A stretch of DNA of 64,000 nucleotides from Streptomyces sp. NRRL F-4489 (lineage in GTDB: Bacteria > Actinomycetota > Actinomycetes > Streptomycetales > Streptomycetaceae). The notes under the pieces were generated by a model that was given only the letters and a program-made list of their open reading frames with translations, was not told where the DNA came from and did not search any database. The DNA lies in NCBI RefSeq assembly GCF_001509485.1, contig NZ_LLZI01000013.1, positions 1 through 64,000 of the forward strand, read 5' to 3'. Position 1 is the stretch's first letter; each line of letters opens with the position of its first letter. A program made the position numbers and the translations under genes. Positions 11,601 through 20,731 of the stretch are shown piece by piece.

Positions 11601-11796
11601 CCGATCCGGTCGCTTTCCGGCCGCCCCGGCCGCTTCCCGACCGTCCCGGCTCCGGCCTCGGCCGGACTGCCCGCCGCCGCCCCGCCCGTACACCGGACGG
11701 GGCGGCGGCGGTGCAACGTGTTCTCATCTGCGCCGCCCGTTGCTACGGTGCCCCCGCCCTGACGCTGCATCAGTTCAGTTCTCCGGGAGGACGGCC

Positions 11797-11931
11797 ATGC
11801 GCGCCCTGACAGCAGCCGCGATCGGCCTGGTCGCCGCGCTCGCCCTCATCGCCGTCGTCACCGCGATCGGCGCCCCCGAGGGGCAGACCTCTCCGCAGCC
11901 GCTGCTCACCACCGTCCCCGCGCACCCCTGA
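11797..11931 (+). CDS. Small membrane peptide, SPW_0924-like
   Basis: A 44-residue peptide, MRALTAAAIGLVAALALIAV at the N-terminus, with one hydrophobic segment (about residues 5-26) and a polar tail ending SPQPLLTTVPAHP. It has a good ribosome site (GGGAGGACGGCC) before the ATG. The sequence agrees with my memory of the uncharacterised Streptomyces small-protein family SPW_0924; that match should be confirmed. It is followed after 18 bases by the DUF3068 gene, so the two are probably one operon. No function is known. Confidence 0.75.
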   Translation: MRALTAAAIGLVAALALIAVVTAIGAPEGQTSPQPLLTTVPAHP

Positions 11932-11949
11932 GGGGAGGGACGCCACGCC

Positions 11950-12996
11950 ATGCGCCGAACCCCGCCCGCCACCGGGAGCCGCCCGCCGAAGCCGCCCAAG
12001 GGCATGCGCCGCACCGCGAGCCTCGTCCTGCTCGGCTTCGCCGTCTTCTTCACCGCGCTGTCCCCGCTGCTGCGGTGGTACGCCTTCCCCCGCCTGGCCA
12101 AAATCCCGGCCGGCCAGTACCAGACCATGGTCCTGGAGGCCCAGCCCGCCACCCTCCTCGACTACGGCACCATGAAGGCCCGGCAGGTGCCCCGGGTCAC
12201 CATCGTGCAGACCCTCAAGGGCGACGTCGCCGAGGCCCGCCGCGTGAAGACGGCCACCGGCCGCTCCGTCGTCGTCTGGGACACGCTCTCCTACGTGGCC
12301 GGACCCGACGGCAAGATGGTCTCCGAGATCCCCGAGCGCTACGTCTTCGACGCGCACAGCCAGGAACCCGTCCACGCCGCCGGGGAGATGGTCGACGGCG
12401 ACCCCGTACGCCGCACCGGCATCGAGTACAAGTGGCCGTTCCTCACCCAGAAGCGCGACTACGCCTACTTCGACCCGCAGACCCGCGCCGCCGCCCCCAT
12501 CCACTACAAGGGGACCCGCACCTTCCACGGCCTGGAGGTCTACTACTTCGAGCAGACCATCCCGTGGACGAAGGTGCCGCTCCCCAAGAAGATGCCGGTC
12601 CAGGGCATCACCCCGGAGACCGTCGCCAAGACGGGGACCACCCGGTGGTACTCCACGACCCGGATGTTCTGGGTCGATCCGGTCACCGGCGCCCCCGTCA
12701 ACGGCGAGGAGATCCACAAGGAGGAGCTGCGCGGCGGCCAGCTGGTGCCCGGCGGCGGCACGGTCACCGCCTTCGCCGGCCATGTGAAGATGCGCGCCGA
12801 CTACGTCGACGCCACCGTGGCCCTGGTGTCCTCCCAGCGCACCCTCGTCCTGCTGCTCACCAGCTACCTGCCGTGGGGCTTCCTCGCCCTCGGCGCCGCG
12901 CTGCTGGCCCTCGGCCTCCTCCTCGAAGCCCGCGCCCGGCGGCCCCGCCCGGCCGCCGCGCCGCCGTCCGGCGGCGTTGTCAGTGGTGGGTCGTAA
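11950..12996 (+). CDS. DUF3068 (PorA-like) membrane protein
   Basis: 348 residues with a transmembrane helix near the N-terminus (about 25-47, SLVLLGFAVFFTALSPLL) and one near the C-terminus (about 297-325), enclosing an extracytoplasmic domain of about 250 residues rich in beta strands (RRTGIEYKWPFLTQKRDYAYFD). This layout is diagnostic of DUF3068, found across actinobacteria and of unknown biochemical role. The ATG follows GGGGAGGG with normal spacing. The 3' end of the gene contains TTGTCAGTG, the start of a DNA-damage-type promoter pointing out of the gene. Confidence 0.88.
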   Translation: MRRTPPATGSRPPKPPKGMRRTASLVLLGFAVFFTALSPLLRWYAFPRLAKIPAGQYQTMVLEAQPATLLDYGTMKARQVPRVTIVQTLKGDVAEARRVKTATGRSVVVWDTLSYVAGPDGKMVSEIPERYVFDAHSQEPVHAAGEMVDGDPVRRTGIEYKWPFLTQKRDYAYFDPQTRAAAPIHYKGTRTFHGLEVYYFEQTIPWTKVPLPKKMPVQGITPETVAKTGTTRWYSTTRMFWVDPVTGAPVNGEEIHKEELRGGQLVPGGGTVTAFAGHVKMRADYVDATVALVSSQRTLVLLLTSYLPWGFLALGAALLALGLLLEARARRPRPAAAPPSGGVVSGGS

Positions 12997-12999
12997 CGT
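12977..12999 (+). promoter_or_regulatory. RecA-NDp/PafBC-type promoter with no recognisable target gene
   Basis: TTGTCAGTG (12977-12985), 8 bases, TAACGT (12994-12999): a perfect match to the consensus, and its first 20 bases are identical to those of the uvrB promoter. An ATG lies 6 bases downstream at 13006, as in the leaderless repair genes, but the frame that follows is antisense to hrpB and low in plausibility. Confidence 0.7.
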
Positions 13000-13149
13000 G
13001 GAGTCATGGCATCGACACAGTACGCACAGCGCCCGACGAGCCCCCGACGCGCCTTCCGCGCACGGCAGTTGACGCACCCCGCCGGCCGGGACGGAGCGGG
13101 CCCGCCGGCGCGTCCACCGCGCCCCGGGTCCGGGCCGCCCGGCCGGTCC

Positions 13150-15801
13150 TCACCCCCGCCGCAGCCGCGCAGAGGTGTGCCGGGTCGGCTCGGCCGACGA
13201 AGGGTCCTCCGGCCAGGGGTGCTTGGGGTAGCGGCCGCGCAGCTCGGCGCGCACGGCCCGGTAGCCGTCCCGCCAGAAGGACGCCAGATCCGCCGTGACC
13301 GCCGCCGGCCGCCCGGCGGGCGAGAGCAGATGCACCAGCACCGGCACCCGCCCCCCGGCCACCCGCGGCGACTCCCGCAGCCCGAAGAGCTCCTGGAGCT
13401 TCACCGCCAGTACGGGCTGCTCGCCGCCGTAGTCCAGCCGCACCCGCGATCCGCTGGGCACCTCGATCCGCTCCGGCGCCAGCTCCTCGAAGCGCGCCGC
13501 CTCCCCGGTCGCCCACGGCAGCAGCCGGGTCAGCGCCTGGCCCGCGTCGATCCGGGCCAGATCGGCCCGCCGCCGGGCCCGCCCCAGCTCGGTGCCCAGC
13601 CACTCCTCGACGCGCTCCAGCAGCGCCGCGTCGGAGACATCCGGCCACGGCGCGCCCAGCTCCCGGTGGAGGAAGGCCATCCGCTGCCGCACCGCGGCCG
13701 CCGCGGCCGTCCACCGCAGCAGCCCGAGCCCCTCCCGCCGCAGCCCGTCCACGACCGCGTCCCGCAGCAGTCCGGCATCCGGTTCGGCCAGCGGCCGGGC
13801 GGCCAGCTCGATCGCCCCCAGCCGGGACACCCGCCGGGCCACGACCTCCCCGTCCGCCCAGCGCACCTCCTCCCCGGAGGAGCACAGCGCCCCGGCCGCC
13901 GCCCGGGCGGTCTCCTCGTCGATCACGGCCGCCAGCCGCACCCGCGCGGACGCCGCCGCCACCGGCCGGTCGGCGACCGCGACCGCCAGCCACTGTGCGT
14001 CCCGCAGCCGCGACCCGTCCCCGGACAGCTCCGCCCCGGTGCCGGACGCCATCAGGAAGCTCCCGCCGCCGCGCGCCCGCGCCACCCGCTCCGGGAAGGC
14101 CAGCGCCGCGACCAGCCCGGCCACCGCGTCATCGGAGCGCGCGCCCCCTGGCCGGCCGGGGGCCTCGCCCCGGCCCTGGCCCTGCTGCTGGTGCGGGCCC
14201 TGGTCCCGGCTCTGGCCCTGCTGCTGCTTCGCATCCTGGTCCCGGTCCTGCTGCGGGTCCCCGGCCGCCGAGGCGAGCCGGCGCGCCTCCTGCCGCCACC
14301 GCGCCGCGTAGCCGTCACCGCCCCGCCGCGCGGCGCGCCAGGCGGCCGCCAGATCGTCCCCGTAGGTCCGCGGCGGCTCCTCGCTGAGCAGCGCCACCAC
14401 CTCGGCGGCGCGCCGCACCCCGACCTCCGGCGCGCCGTCCAGCAGCGCCCGGGCCAGCCGCGGATGCAGCCCGAGGCGCGCCATCCGGACGCCCCGCCCG
14501 GTGGCGCGCCCGGCGCCGTCCACCGCGCCGATCGCCGTCAGCACGTCCCGGGCCGCGGCCAGCGCCCCGGCAGGCGGCGGGTCGAGCAGCGCCAGCCCGC
14601 TCGCCGACGGATCTCCCCAGCACGCCGCCTGGAGGGCGAAAGCGGTCAGGTCAGCGACCTTGATCTCCGGGTCCGGGAAGCGCGGCAGCCGCCCGTCCTC
14701 CCCTTCGGACCAGCAGCGGTAGACGACGCCGGGCCCCTGCCGTCCGGCCCGTCCGGCCCGCTGCCGCGCGGCCGCCCGCGAGGCCCGTACGGTCGCCAGC
14801 GCGCTCAGCCCGCGCGCGTGGTCCATCCGGGGCACCCGCGCCAGCCCGCTGTCCACCACGATCCGCACCCCGGGCACGGTCAGGCTGGACTCCGCCACCG
14901 AGGTCGCCAGCACGACCCGCCGGGCGCCGTCCCCGCCGGCCAGCACGGCGTCCTGCACCTCGGCCGGCGCCCGCCCGTGCACCTGGAGCACCTCGGCGTC
15001 CACGCCCGCCAGCAGGCCGGCCACCCGCGCGATCTCCCCGACCCCGGGCAGAAAGCACAGCACGTCACCGGCCCGCTCGCGCAGCGCCCGCCGGACCACG
15101 GCGGCGACGTGCGCCAGCAGCGCCGGGTCCACCCGCGTCCCGTGGGGCGGCGCGACCGGCCGCTCCGGGGGCGCCCACTCCACGTCCACGGGGTGCGAGA
15201 CGCCCTCGGCCACGACCACCGGCGCCGGTTCCCCGCCGCCGCCCAGCAGCCGCGCCCAGCCCTCGGCGTCCGTGGTGGCGGAGGCCGCCAGCAGCCGCAG
15301 TTCGGGCCGCAGCGCCGCCCGTACGTCCAGCAGGAAGGCCGCGCAGGTATCGGCGTCCAGATGCCGCTCGTGGCACTCGTCCAGCACGACGGCGTCCACG
15401 CCGGCCAGCTCCGGATCGCGCTGCAGCCGCTGGAGCAGTACGCCGGTGGTCACCACCTCCACCGCCGTACGGGGCCCGGCCCGCCGCTCGCCGCGCACGG
15501 TGAAGCCGACGCTGCCGCCCACCCGCTCGCCCAGGAGCCAGGCCATCCGCCGGGCCGCCGCCCGGGCCGCGATCCGGCGCGGTTCGGCGACGACGACCCG
15601 CCGCCGGGGCCCCGTCCCGGTCAGTCCGGCCAGGTCCAGCGGTACCAGCGTCGTCTTGCCGGTGCCCGGCGGGGCGCACAGCACCGCCGTCCCGGCCGTG
15701 TCGAGGGCGGTGCGCAGCGCGGGCAGCGCGGTGCGGACGGGCAGCCGGTCCAGGGCGCCGGCGGGCGTGTCCGCGGGCGGGGAGGAGGGGAGGGAGCTCA
15801 C
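13150..15801 (-). CDS. hrpB: ATP-dependent RNA helicase HrpB
   Basis: DEAH-box superfamily 2 helicase with the complete HrpB architecture: Walker A APPGTGKTTLVP, DECH box VVLDECHERHLD, motif III SATTDAE, motif VI RQRAGRAGRQGPG, then the HA2-like region and a C-terminal HrpB domain ending WPEDPSSAEPTRHTSARLR. About 883 residues from GTG 15801; an alternative GTG at 15828 adds nine. A Gln/Gly/Arg-rich insert (bases about 14143-14270) interrupts the middle. Bacterial HrpB function is poorly defined; the DExH paralogue HrpA acts on mRNA and ribosomes. The 3' end faces the orphan DNA-damage-type promoter at 12977. Confidence 0.92.
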   Translation of the reverse strand: MSSLPSSPPADTPAGALDRLPVRTALPALRTALDTAGTAVLCAPPGTGKTTLVPLDLAGLTGTGPRRRVVVAEPRRIAARAAARRMAWLLGERVGGSVGFTVRGERRAGPRTAVEVVTTGVLLQRLQRDPELAGVDAVVLDECHERHLDADTCAAFLLDVRAALRPELRLLAASATTDAEGWARLLGGGGEPAPVVVAEGVSHPVDVEWAPPERPVAPPHGTRVDPALLAHVAAVVRRALRERAGDVLCFLPGVGEIARVAGLLAGVDAEVLQVHGRAPAEVQDAVLAGGDGARRVVLATSVAESSLTVPGVRIVVDSGLARVPRMDHARGLSALATVRASRAAARQRAGRAGRQGPGVVYRCWSEGEDGRLPRFPDPEIKVADLTAFALQAACWGDPSASGLALLDPPPAGALAAARDVLTAIGAVDGAGRATGRGVRMARLGLHPRLARALLDGAPEVGVRRAAEVVALLSEEPPRTYGDDLAAAWRAARRGGDGYAARWRQEARRLASAAGDPQQDRDQDAKQQQGQSRDQGPHQQQGQGRGEAPGRPGGARSDDAVAGLVAALAFPERVARARGGGSFLMASGTGAELSGDGSRLRDAQWLAVAVADRPVAAASARVRLAAVIDEETARAAAGALCSSGEEVRWADGEVVARRVSRLGAIELAARPLAEPDAGLLRDAVVDGLRREGLGLLRWTAAAAAVRQRMAFLHRELGAPWPDVSDAALLERVEEWLGTELGRARRRADLARIDAGQALTRLLPWATGEAARFEELAPERIEVPSGSRVRLDYGGEQPVLAVKLQELFGLRESPRVAGGRVPVLVHLLSPAGRPAAVTADLASFWRDGYRAVRAELRGRYPKHPWPEDPSSAEPTRHTSARLRRG

Positions 15802-15868
15802 CGCTCCAGTCTGCCGCCCGGGCCGCACGGCCCCGGCGCCCGCCCCGGTACCGCCCCCGGGCGGTCCG

Positions 15869-16717
15869 CTACGGCCGCTGCGCCGCGTCCGCCGTGCACA
15901 CGAAGATCGCCGTGCCGGGGATCAGATGGCCGCGCAGCGGGGACCAGCCGCCCCACTCCTGGGTGTTCCAGTCCGGCCACTCCGGTTCCACGAGATCCAC
16001 GAGCCGGAAGCCGGCCGCCACCACGTCCCGCACCCGGTCGCCCAGCGTCCGGTGGTGCTCCACGTACACCGCCCGCCCGCTCTCGTCCTGCTCGACGTAC
16101 GGCGTCCGGTCGAAGTAGGAGGCGGCCACCGACAGGCCCTCGGGCCCCGGCTCGTCGGGGAACGCCCAGCGGAGCGGGTGGGTCACCGAGAAGACGAACC
16201 GCCCGCCCGGCCGCAGCACCCGCCGGACCTCCCGCAGCACCCGCACCGGATCCGCGACGAACGGCAGCGCCCCGTAGGCCGAGCACACCAGATCGAAGGA
16301 GCCGTCGCGGAACGGCAGCGCGCCCGCGTCCGCCTCCACCAGCTCGACGGGGGCACCGCCGGCCTCGGCGGCGATCCGCAGCGCGTGCTGGAGCTGCCGG
16401 TGGGAGAGGTCCAGCGCCACCGGCAGGGCGCCCTGCGCCGCCAGCCAGCGCGAGCACTGCGCCGCGCCGGCGCCGATCTCCAGGACGCGCCGCCCCTTCA
16501 GGTCGGCGGCCGGCCCCAGCAGTGCGGCGTCCGCCTCGTCGAGCCCCTCGGGCCCCCAGACGAAGCGGTCGTCGCCGAGGAACGCGCCGTGCTCCCGCTG
16601 GTAGTCGTCCGCGTTGCGGTCCCACCAGCCGCGGCTGGCCCGGCTGCTCTCGGCGTCCGAGGCGGTCCGGCGGGTCGCCTCGGGCTCGCTGTCGTTGGCG
16701 TTGGCGTATTGGCTCAT
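15869..16717 (-). CDS. Class I SAM-dependent methyltransferase
   Basis: A 282-residue protein. The SAM-binding glycine loop is VLEIGAGAAQCSRWLA, followed by the acidic loop ALDLSHRQ, the motif ALPFRDGSFDLVCSAYGALPFV and LREVRRVLRPGGRFVFSVTHPLRW, the standard order of UbiE-like methyltransferases. The N-terminus has WWDRNADDYQREHG. The ATG at 16717 gives MSQYANANDSE; upstream in-frame ATGs exist but add low-complexity sequence. The substrate is unknown. It is divergent from rpsA across a 375-base gap. Confidence 0.9.
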   Translation of the reverse strand: MSQYANANDSEPEATRRTASDAESSRASRGWWDRNADDYQREHGAFLGDDRFVWGPEGLDEADAALLGPAADLKGRRVLEIGAGAAQCSRWLAAQGALPVALDLSHRQLQHALRIAAEAGGAPVELVEADAGALPFRDGSFDLVCSAYGALPFVADPVRVLREVRRVLRPGGRFVFSVTHPLRWAFPDEPGPEGLSVAASYFDRTPYVEQDESGRAVYVEHHRTLGDRVRDVVAAGFRLVDLVEPEWPDWNTQEWGGWSPLRGHLIPGTAIFVCTADAAQRP

Positions 16718-16843
16718 CGCGCCCGTCGTCGTAGTCTTCGCTGTGCTTGTCGCAGCGGGGGATCGCGGGGCCTTTACGACCTCGCGGAACATCATGTCTG
16801 CCGGTTATGGGGCGGTCTGCCCCCGGTGCGCGCCTTTCGCGCA

Positions 16844-16872
16844 TTGACCCTGTCCGGCTGCCCCCGTATGCT
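16844..16872 (+). promoter_or_regulatory. Strong housekeeping promoter of rpsA
   Basis: TTGACC (16844-16849), 17-base spacer, TATGCT (16867-16872). It predicts an rpsA leader of about 215 bases, which contains no good reading frame and may carry post-transcriptional control. This fills most of the 375-base gap between the methyltransferase gene and rpsA. Confidence 0.75.
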
Positions 16873-17092
16873 ACAAGTTGCGCTGCGGGCCTGCGCGCCT
16901 CGGACGGAGCAGGCCGCGCTCGCATCTGTATGAATGCCCCCTCGGTTGTGAGGCGTTTCAGGTTGCTCCGGTTTTCGCGGGGTCTCCGCCAGGAAGCGTC
17001 TCAGACGCTGTCCGGTCTTATGCAGAGGCGATACGGGCTCTCGGCGTAGCAGTACCTACGACTTCAATGTCCGTACCGGAGCCCTTTCCCAC

Positions 17093-18598
17093 ATGACGAG
17101 CAGCACCGAGACCACCGCCACCACCCCGCAGGTTGCGGTCAACGACATCGGTAACGAGGAAGCTTTCCTCGCCGCGATCGACGAGACGATCAAGTACTTC
17201 AACGACGGCGACATCGTCGACGGCGTCATCGTGAAGGTCGACCGGGACGAGGTCCTGCTCGACATCGGTTACAAGACCGAAGGCGTCATCCCGAGCCGTG
17301 AGCTCTCGATCAAGCACGACGTCGACCCCAATGAGGTCGTCGCCGTCGGTGACGAGATCGAGGCGCTTGTCCTCCAGAAGGAGGACAAGGAAGGCCGCCT
17401 GATCCTCTCGAAGAAGCGCGCCCAGTACGAGCGTGCCTGGGGCACCATCGAGAAGATCAAGGAAGAGGACGGGATCGTCACCGGTACCGTCATCGAGGTC
17501 GTCAAGGGTGGTCTCATCCTCGACATCGGCCTCCGCGGCTTCCTCCCCGCCTCCCTGGTCGAGATGCGTCGTGTCCGCGACCTCCAGCCCTACGTGGGCA
17601 AGGAGCTCGAGGCCAAGATCATCGAGCTGGACAAGAACCGCAACAACGTGGTCCTGTCCCGCCGCGCCTGGCTGGAGCAGACCCAGAGCGAGGTCCGCCA
17701 GACCTTCCTCACCACCCTCCAGAAGGGCCAGGTGCGCTCCGGCGTCGTCTCCTCCATCGTCAACTTCGGTGCCTTCGTGGACCTGGGCGGCGTCGACGGT
17801 CTCGTTCACGTCTCCGAGCTGTCCTGGAAGCACATCGACCACCCGTCCGAGGTTGTCGAGGTCGGCCAGGAGGTCACGGTCGAGGTCCTGGACGTCGACA
17901 TGGACCGCGAGCGCGTCTCCCTGTCGCTGAAGGCGACCCAGGAAGACCCGTGGCAGCAGTTCGCCCGCACCCACCAGATCGGCCAGGTCGTGCCCGGCAA
18001 GGTCACGAAGCTGGTGCCGTTCGGTGCGTTCGTCCGCGTGGACGAGGGCATCGAGGGTCTGGTCCACATCTCCGAGCTGGCCGAGCGCCACGTGGAGATC
18101 CCGGAGCAGGTCGTTCAGGTCAACGACGAGATCTTCGTCAAGGTCATCGACATCGACCTCGAGCGCCGTCGCATCAGCCTCTCGCTGAAGCAGGCCAACG
18201 AGTCCTTCGGTGCCGACCCGTCGGCGGTCGAGTTCGACCCGACCCTGTACGGCATGGCCGCGTCCTACGACGACCAGGGCAACTACATCTACCCCGAGGG
18301 CTTCGACCCCGAGACCAACGACTGGCTCGAGGGCTACGAGAAGCAGCGCGAGGAGTGGGAGCGCCAGTACGCCGAGGCGCAGGCTCGCTTCGAGCAGCAC
18401 CAGGCGCAGGTCATCAAGTCCCGCGAGGCGGACGAGCAGGCGGCGGCCGAGGGCGCTGCGGCTCCGGCGGCCTCCGGCGGCCAGGGCAACGTCTCCGGCG
18501 GCTCGTACTCCTCGGAGTCGGCGGACAACTCCGGCGCCCTGGCGTCGGACGAGGCCCTCGCCGCGCTCCGCGAGAAGCTCGCCGGCGGCCAGAGCTGA
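17093..18598 (+). CDS. rpsA: 30S ribosomal protein S1
   Basis: 501 residues with four S1 OB-fold repeats at about 36-105, 122-190, 208-276 and 293-362, each carrying V-x-G-x-V and GAFV/GVIP-type signatures (for example VVSSIVNFGAFVDLGGVDG and KVTKLVPFGAFVRVDEGI). Actinobacterial S1 has four or five repeats rather than the six of E. coli. The C-terminal 130 residues are acidic and Ser/Gly/Ala-rich. It binds mRNA and helps the ribosome load structured transcripts. Codon use is strongly biased to C-ending codons, as expected for high expression. A clear hairpin terminator follows. Confidence 0.98.
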   Translation: MTSSTETTATTPQVAVNDIGNEEAFLAAIDETIKYFNDGDIVDGVIVKVDRDEVLLDIGYKTEGVIPSRELSIKHDVDPNEVVAVGDEIEALVLQKEDKEGRLILSKKRAQYERAWGTIEKIKEEDGIVTGTVIEVVKGGLILDIGLRGFLPASLVEMRRVRDLQPYVGKELEAKIIELDKNRNNVVLSRRAWLEQTQSEVRQTFLTTLQKGQVRSGVVSSIVNFGAFVDLGGVDGLVHVSELSWKHIDHPSEVVEVGQEVTVEVLDVDMDRERVSLSLKATQEDPWQQFARTHQIGQVVPGKVTKLVPFGAFVRVDEGIEGLVHISELAERHVEIPEQVVQVNDEIFVKVIDIDLERRRISLSLKQANESFGADPSAVEFDPTLYGMAASYDDQGNYIYPEGFDPETNDWLEGYEKQREEWERQYAEAQARFEQHQAQVIKSREADEQAAAEGAAAPAASGGQGNVSGGSYSSESADNSGALASDEALAALREKLAGGQS

Positions 18599-18644
18599 AC
18601 GGCTCCGCCCCTCGGCGCTAGCTCCTAGCGGCAGCTGACGACGC

Positions 18645-18674
18645 AAGGCCCGCTCCCTTCGGGGGGCGGGCCTT
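18645..18674 (+). terminator. Terminator after rpsA
   Basis: AAGGCCCGCTCCC pairs with the arm GGGGGGCGGGCCTT around a TTC loop; very stable, 46 bases after the stop codon. Confidence 0.75.
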
Positions 18675-19012
18675 CGGCGTGTCCGGGGCCGGGCGTGCCG
18701 GGGCGGCGGCCGGCCGGGTGGGCGGCTGGGCGGGGGCCGGGCGGCCGCTCGGGTCGTAGCCGGTGGGCTCGCCTTGCCCCGAGGCACCTGGGACGGACGC
18801 AACTGCCCTCCATGGACGAACGTTGGGCGGGAATGTGAAGGGTGGGAGCGGTGGGGAGGCCGGAGATCGGGATCAACGGGCCTCGGGGGAGCGGCAGTCC
18901 GGGGTGGCGGGAGCGGGGCGGTGCTCCGATGGCGCGATGTGGTGCGTGGGGCGGGAATGCCGGGGGCGGTCCGGGACGTTCTTGACCATGGACACAAGGA
19001 GGAGCGGTCACT
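18675..19012. other. Intergenic region between rpsA and the PAC2 gene
   Basis: No gene recognised. The last 20 bases hold the ribosome site AAGGAGGAG of the PAC2 gene. I see no convincing -35/-10 pair. Confidence 0.5.
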
Positions 19013-19966
19013 GTGTTGGATCCCCAGGGGTTGTACGAATGGGAGCCGAGCGGGCTGGCGGCGGTCGATGCCATCACCGCCAGGGACTCCGCCGGTCTGG
19101 TGCTGCTGTACCACTTCGACGGCTACATCGACGCCGGTGAGACCGGCGACCAGATCGTGGACAGACTGCTGGAGGGCCTGCCGCACCGGCTCGTGGCCCG
19201 CTTCGACCACGACCGGCTGGTCGACTACCGCGCCCGCCGCCCGCTGCTCACCTTCGAACGGCACCGGTGGACCGCCTACGAGACCCCGAGCATCGAACTG
19301 CGCCTGGTCGAGGACGCCACCGGCGCGCCCTTCCTGCTGCTGTCCGGGCCCGAACCGGACGTGGAGTGGGAGCGGTTCGCGGCCGCGGTCCGCCAGATGG
19401 TGGAGCGGCTCGGCGTCCGCCTGTCGGTCAACTTCCACGGCATCCCGATGGGCGTCCCGCACACCCGCCCCGTGGGCCTGACCCCGCACGGCAACCGCAC
19501 GGACCTGATGCCCGGGCACAGCAGCTTCTTCGACGAGGCGCAGGTGCCGGGCAGCGCGGAGGCGCTGATCGAGTTCCGGCTGGCCGAAGCGGGGCACGAC
19601 GTCCTGGGCGTGGCGGCCCATGTGCCGCACTACATCGCCCGGTCCGCGTACCCGGACGCGGCGCTGACGGCCCTGGAAGCGGTGACGGCCGCCACCGGCC
19701 TGGTGCTGCCGAACGCCGCGCACGCCCTGCGCACGGAGGCGCTGCGCACCCAGGAGGAGATCGAACGGCAGATCTCCGAGGGCGACGAGGAGCTGGTCGC
19801 CCTGGTGGCCGGCCTTGAGCACCAGTACGACGCGGTGGCCGGCGCGGAGATCCGCGGCAACCTCGTCGCCGAGCCGATCGAACTCCCCACCGCCGACGAG
19901 ATCGGCCGGGAACTGGAACGCTTCCTGGCGGACCGCGAGGCCGAGGGCGGCGGGGGGCTGGGCTGA
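19013..19966 (+). CDS. PAC2-family protein (proteasome assembly chaperone fold)
   Basis: 317 residues. [20 protein letters not shown] near the N-terminus, [16 protein letters not shown] and [15 protein letters not shown] are typical of the actinobacterial PAC2 proteins, whose fold resembles archaeal and eukaryotic proteasome assembly chaperones. The C-terminal 80 residues ([20 protein letters not shown] onward) are helical and acidic. Whether it acts on the Streptomyces 20S proteasome is not established; no proteasome gene lies in this window. GTG at 19013 follows AAGGAGGAG. It sits between rpsA and coaE, a conserved neighbourhood. Confidence 0.88.
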   Translation: MLDPQGLYEWEPSGLAAVDAITARDSAGLVLLYHFDGYIDAGETGDQIVDRLLEGLPHRLVARFDHDRLVDYRARRPLLTFERHRWTAYETPSIELRLVEDATGAPFLLLSGPEPDVEWERFAAAVRQMVERLGVRLSVNFHGIPMGVPHTRPVGLTPHGNRTDLMPGHSSFFDEAQVPGSAEALIEFRLAEAGHDVLGVAAHVPHYIARSAYPDAALTALEAVTAATGLVLPNAAHALRTEALRTQEEIERQISEGDEELVALVAGLEHQYDAVAGAEIRGNLVAEPIELPTADEIGRELERFLADREAEGGGGLG

Positions 19967-20105
19967 GCCGGGGCGGCCGTTCCTCGGCTCCAGTTGGTGG
20001 CCGGCTGCCAGCCGGCAGGCTGAGGGGCGGCGCGCCGCTGGAGGCGCGACCGGCCCGGCGTGCGGGCGGGCGGCGCCCGGCCGTTCGTCCGTTCCGCCGG
20101 GCGTA

Positions 20106-20111
20106 TAGCGT
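20106..20111 (+). promoter_or_regulatory. -10 box for leaderless coaE
   Basis: TAGCGT six bases before the coaE ATG, with no Shine-Dalgarno sequence. A leaderless transcript is inferred from spacing; no good -35 box is seen. Confidence 0.5.
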
Positions 20112-20117
20112 GGGGCC

Positions 20118-20708
20118 ATGGTGAAGGTGGGGCTGACCGGCGGAATCGGAGCCGGCAAGAGCGAGGTGTCGCGGCTGCTCGCGTCGTACGGCGCGGTGAT
20201 CGTGGACGCGGACAAGATCGCACGCGAGGTCGTGGAGCCGGGCACGCCCGGACTCGCCGCGGTGGTCGCGGAGTTCGGGGCGGACGTCCTCGCCCCGGAC
20301 GGCACGCTGGACCGCCCCAAGCTCGGCGCCCTCGTCTTCTCGGACCCCGAGAAGCTCAAGGCGCTCAACGGGATCGTGCACCCCCTCGTCGGCGCGCGGT
20401 CGGCCGAACTGGAGGCGTCGGCCGGACCGGACGCGGTCGTCGTCCATGACGTGCCCCTTCTGACCGAGAACGGCCTGGCGCCGCTCTACGACCTGGTCGT
20501 GGTGGTCGACGCCGCGCCGAGCACCCAACTCGACCGGCTGGTACGCCTGCGCGGTATGTCCGAGGAGGACGCGGCGCAGCGGATGGCGGCCCAGGCCACC
20601 CGCGCGGAGCGGCTGGCCGTCGCCGATCTGGTGATCGACAACGACGGCTCGCTCGAGGCGCTGGAACCCCAGGTCCGCAAGGTGTGGGAGCGCCTGCGGG
20701 ACGCCTGA
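20118..20708 (+). CDS. coaE: Dephospho-CoA kinase
   Basis: Last enzyme of coenzyme A synthesis; phosphorylates the 3' hydroxyl of dephospho-CoA with ATP. 196 residues, a single kinase domain without the C-terminal extension seen in mycobacteria. P-loop [13 protein letters not shown], then [14 protein letters not shown], the CoA-domain segment LNGIVHPLV and [18 protein letters not shown], and the lid region [15 protein letters not shown]. The end of the gene is 23 bases before the cupin gene, which has its own leaderless-type -10 box. Confidence 0.97.
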   Translation: MVKVGLTGGIGAGKSEVSRLLASYGAVIVDADKIAREVVEPGTPGLAAVVAEFGADVLAPDGTLDRPKLGALVFSDPEKLKALNGIVHPLVGARSAELEASAGPDAVVVHDVPLLTENGLAPLYDLVVVVDAAPSTQLDRLVRLRGMSEEDAAQRMAAQATRAERLAVADLVIDNDGSLEALEPQVRKVWERLRDA

Positions 20709-20718
20709 GACCGGGCGA

Positions 20719-20724
20719 TAACCT
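20719..20724 (+). promoter_or_regulatory. -10 box for leaderless cupin gene
   Basis: TAACCT lies seven bases before the ATG at 20732, and no ribosome site is visible, so the cupin gene may have its own leaderless transcript in addition to read-through from coaE. Confidence 0.45.
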
Positions 20725-20731
20725 CACCGCC

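Noticed and set aside
13006-16734. Plus-strand frame of 1242 codons after the orphan promoter
   Set aside because: It is antisense to hrpB and the methyltransferase, is Pro/Arg-rich and shows no domain. Only its first codons and promoter are reported, as a curiosity.
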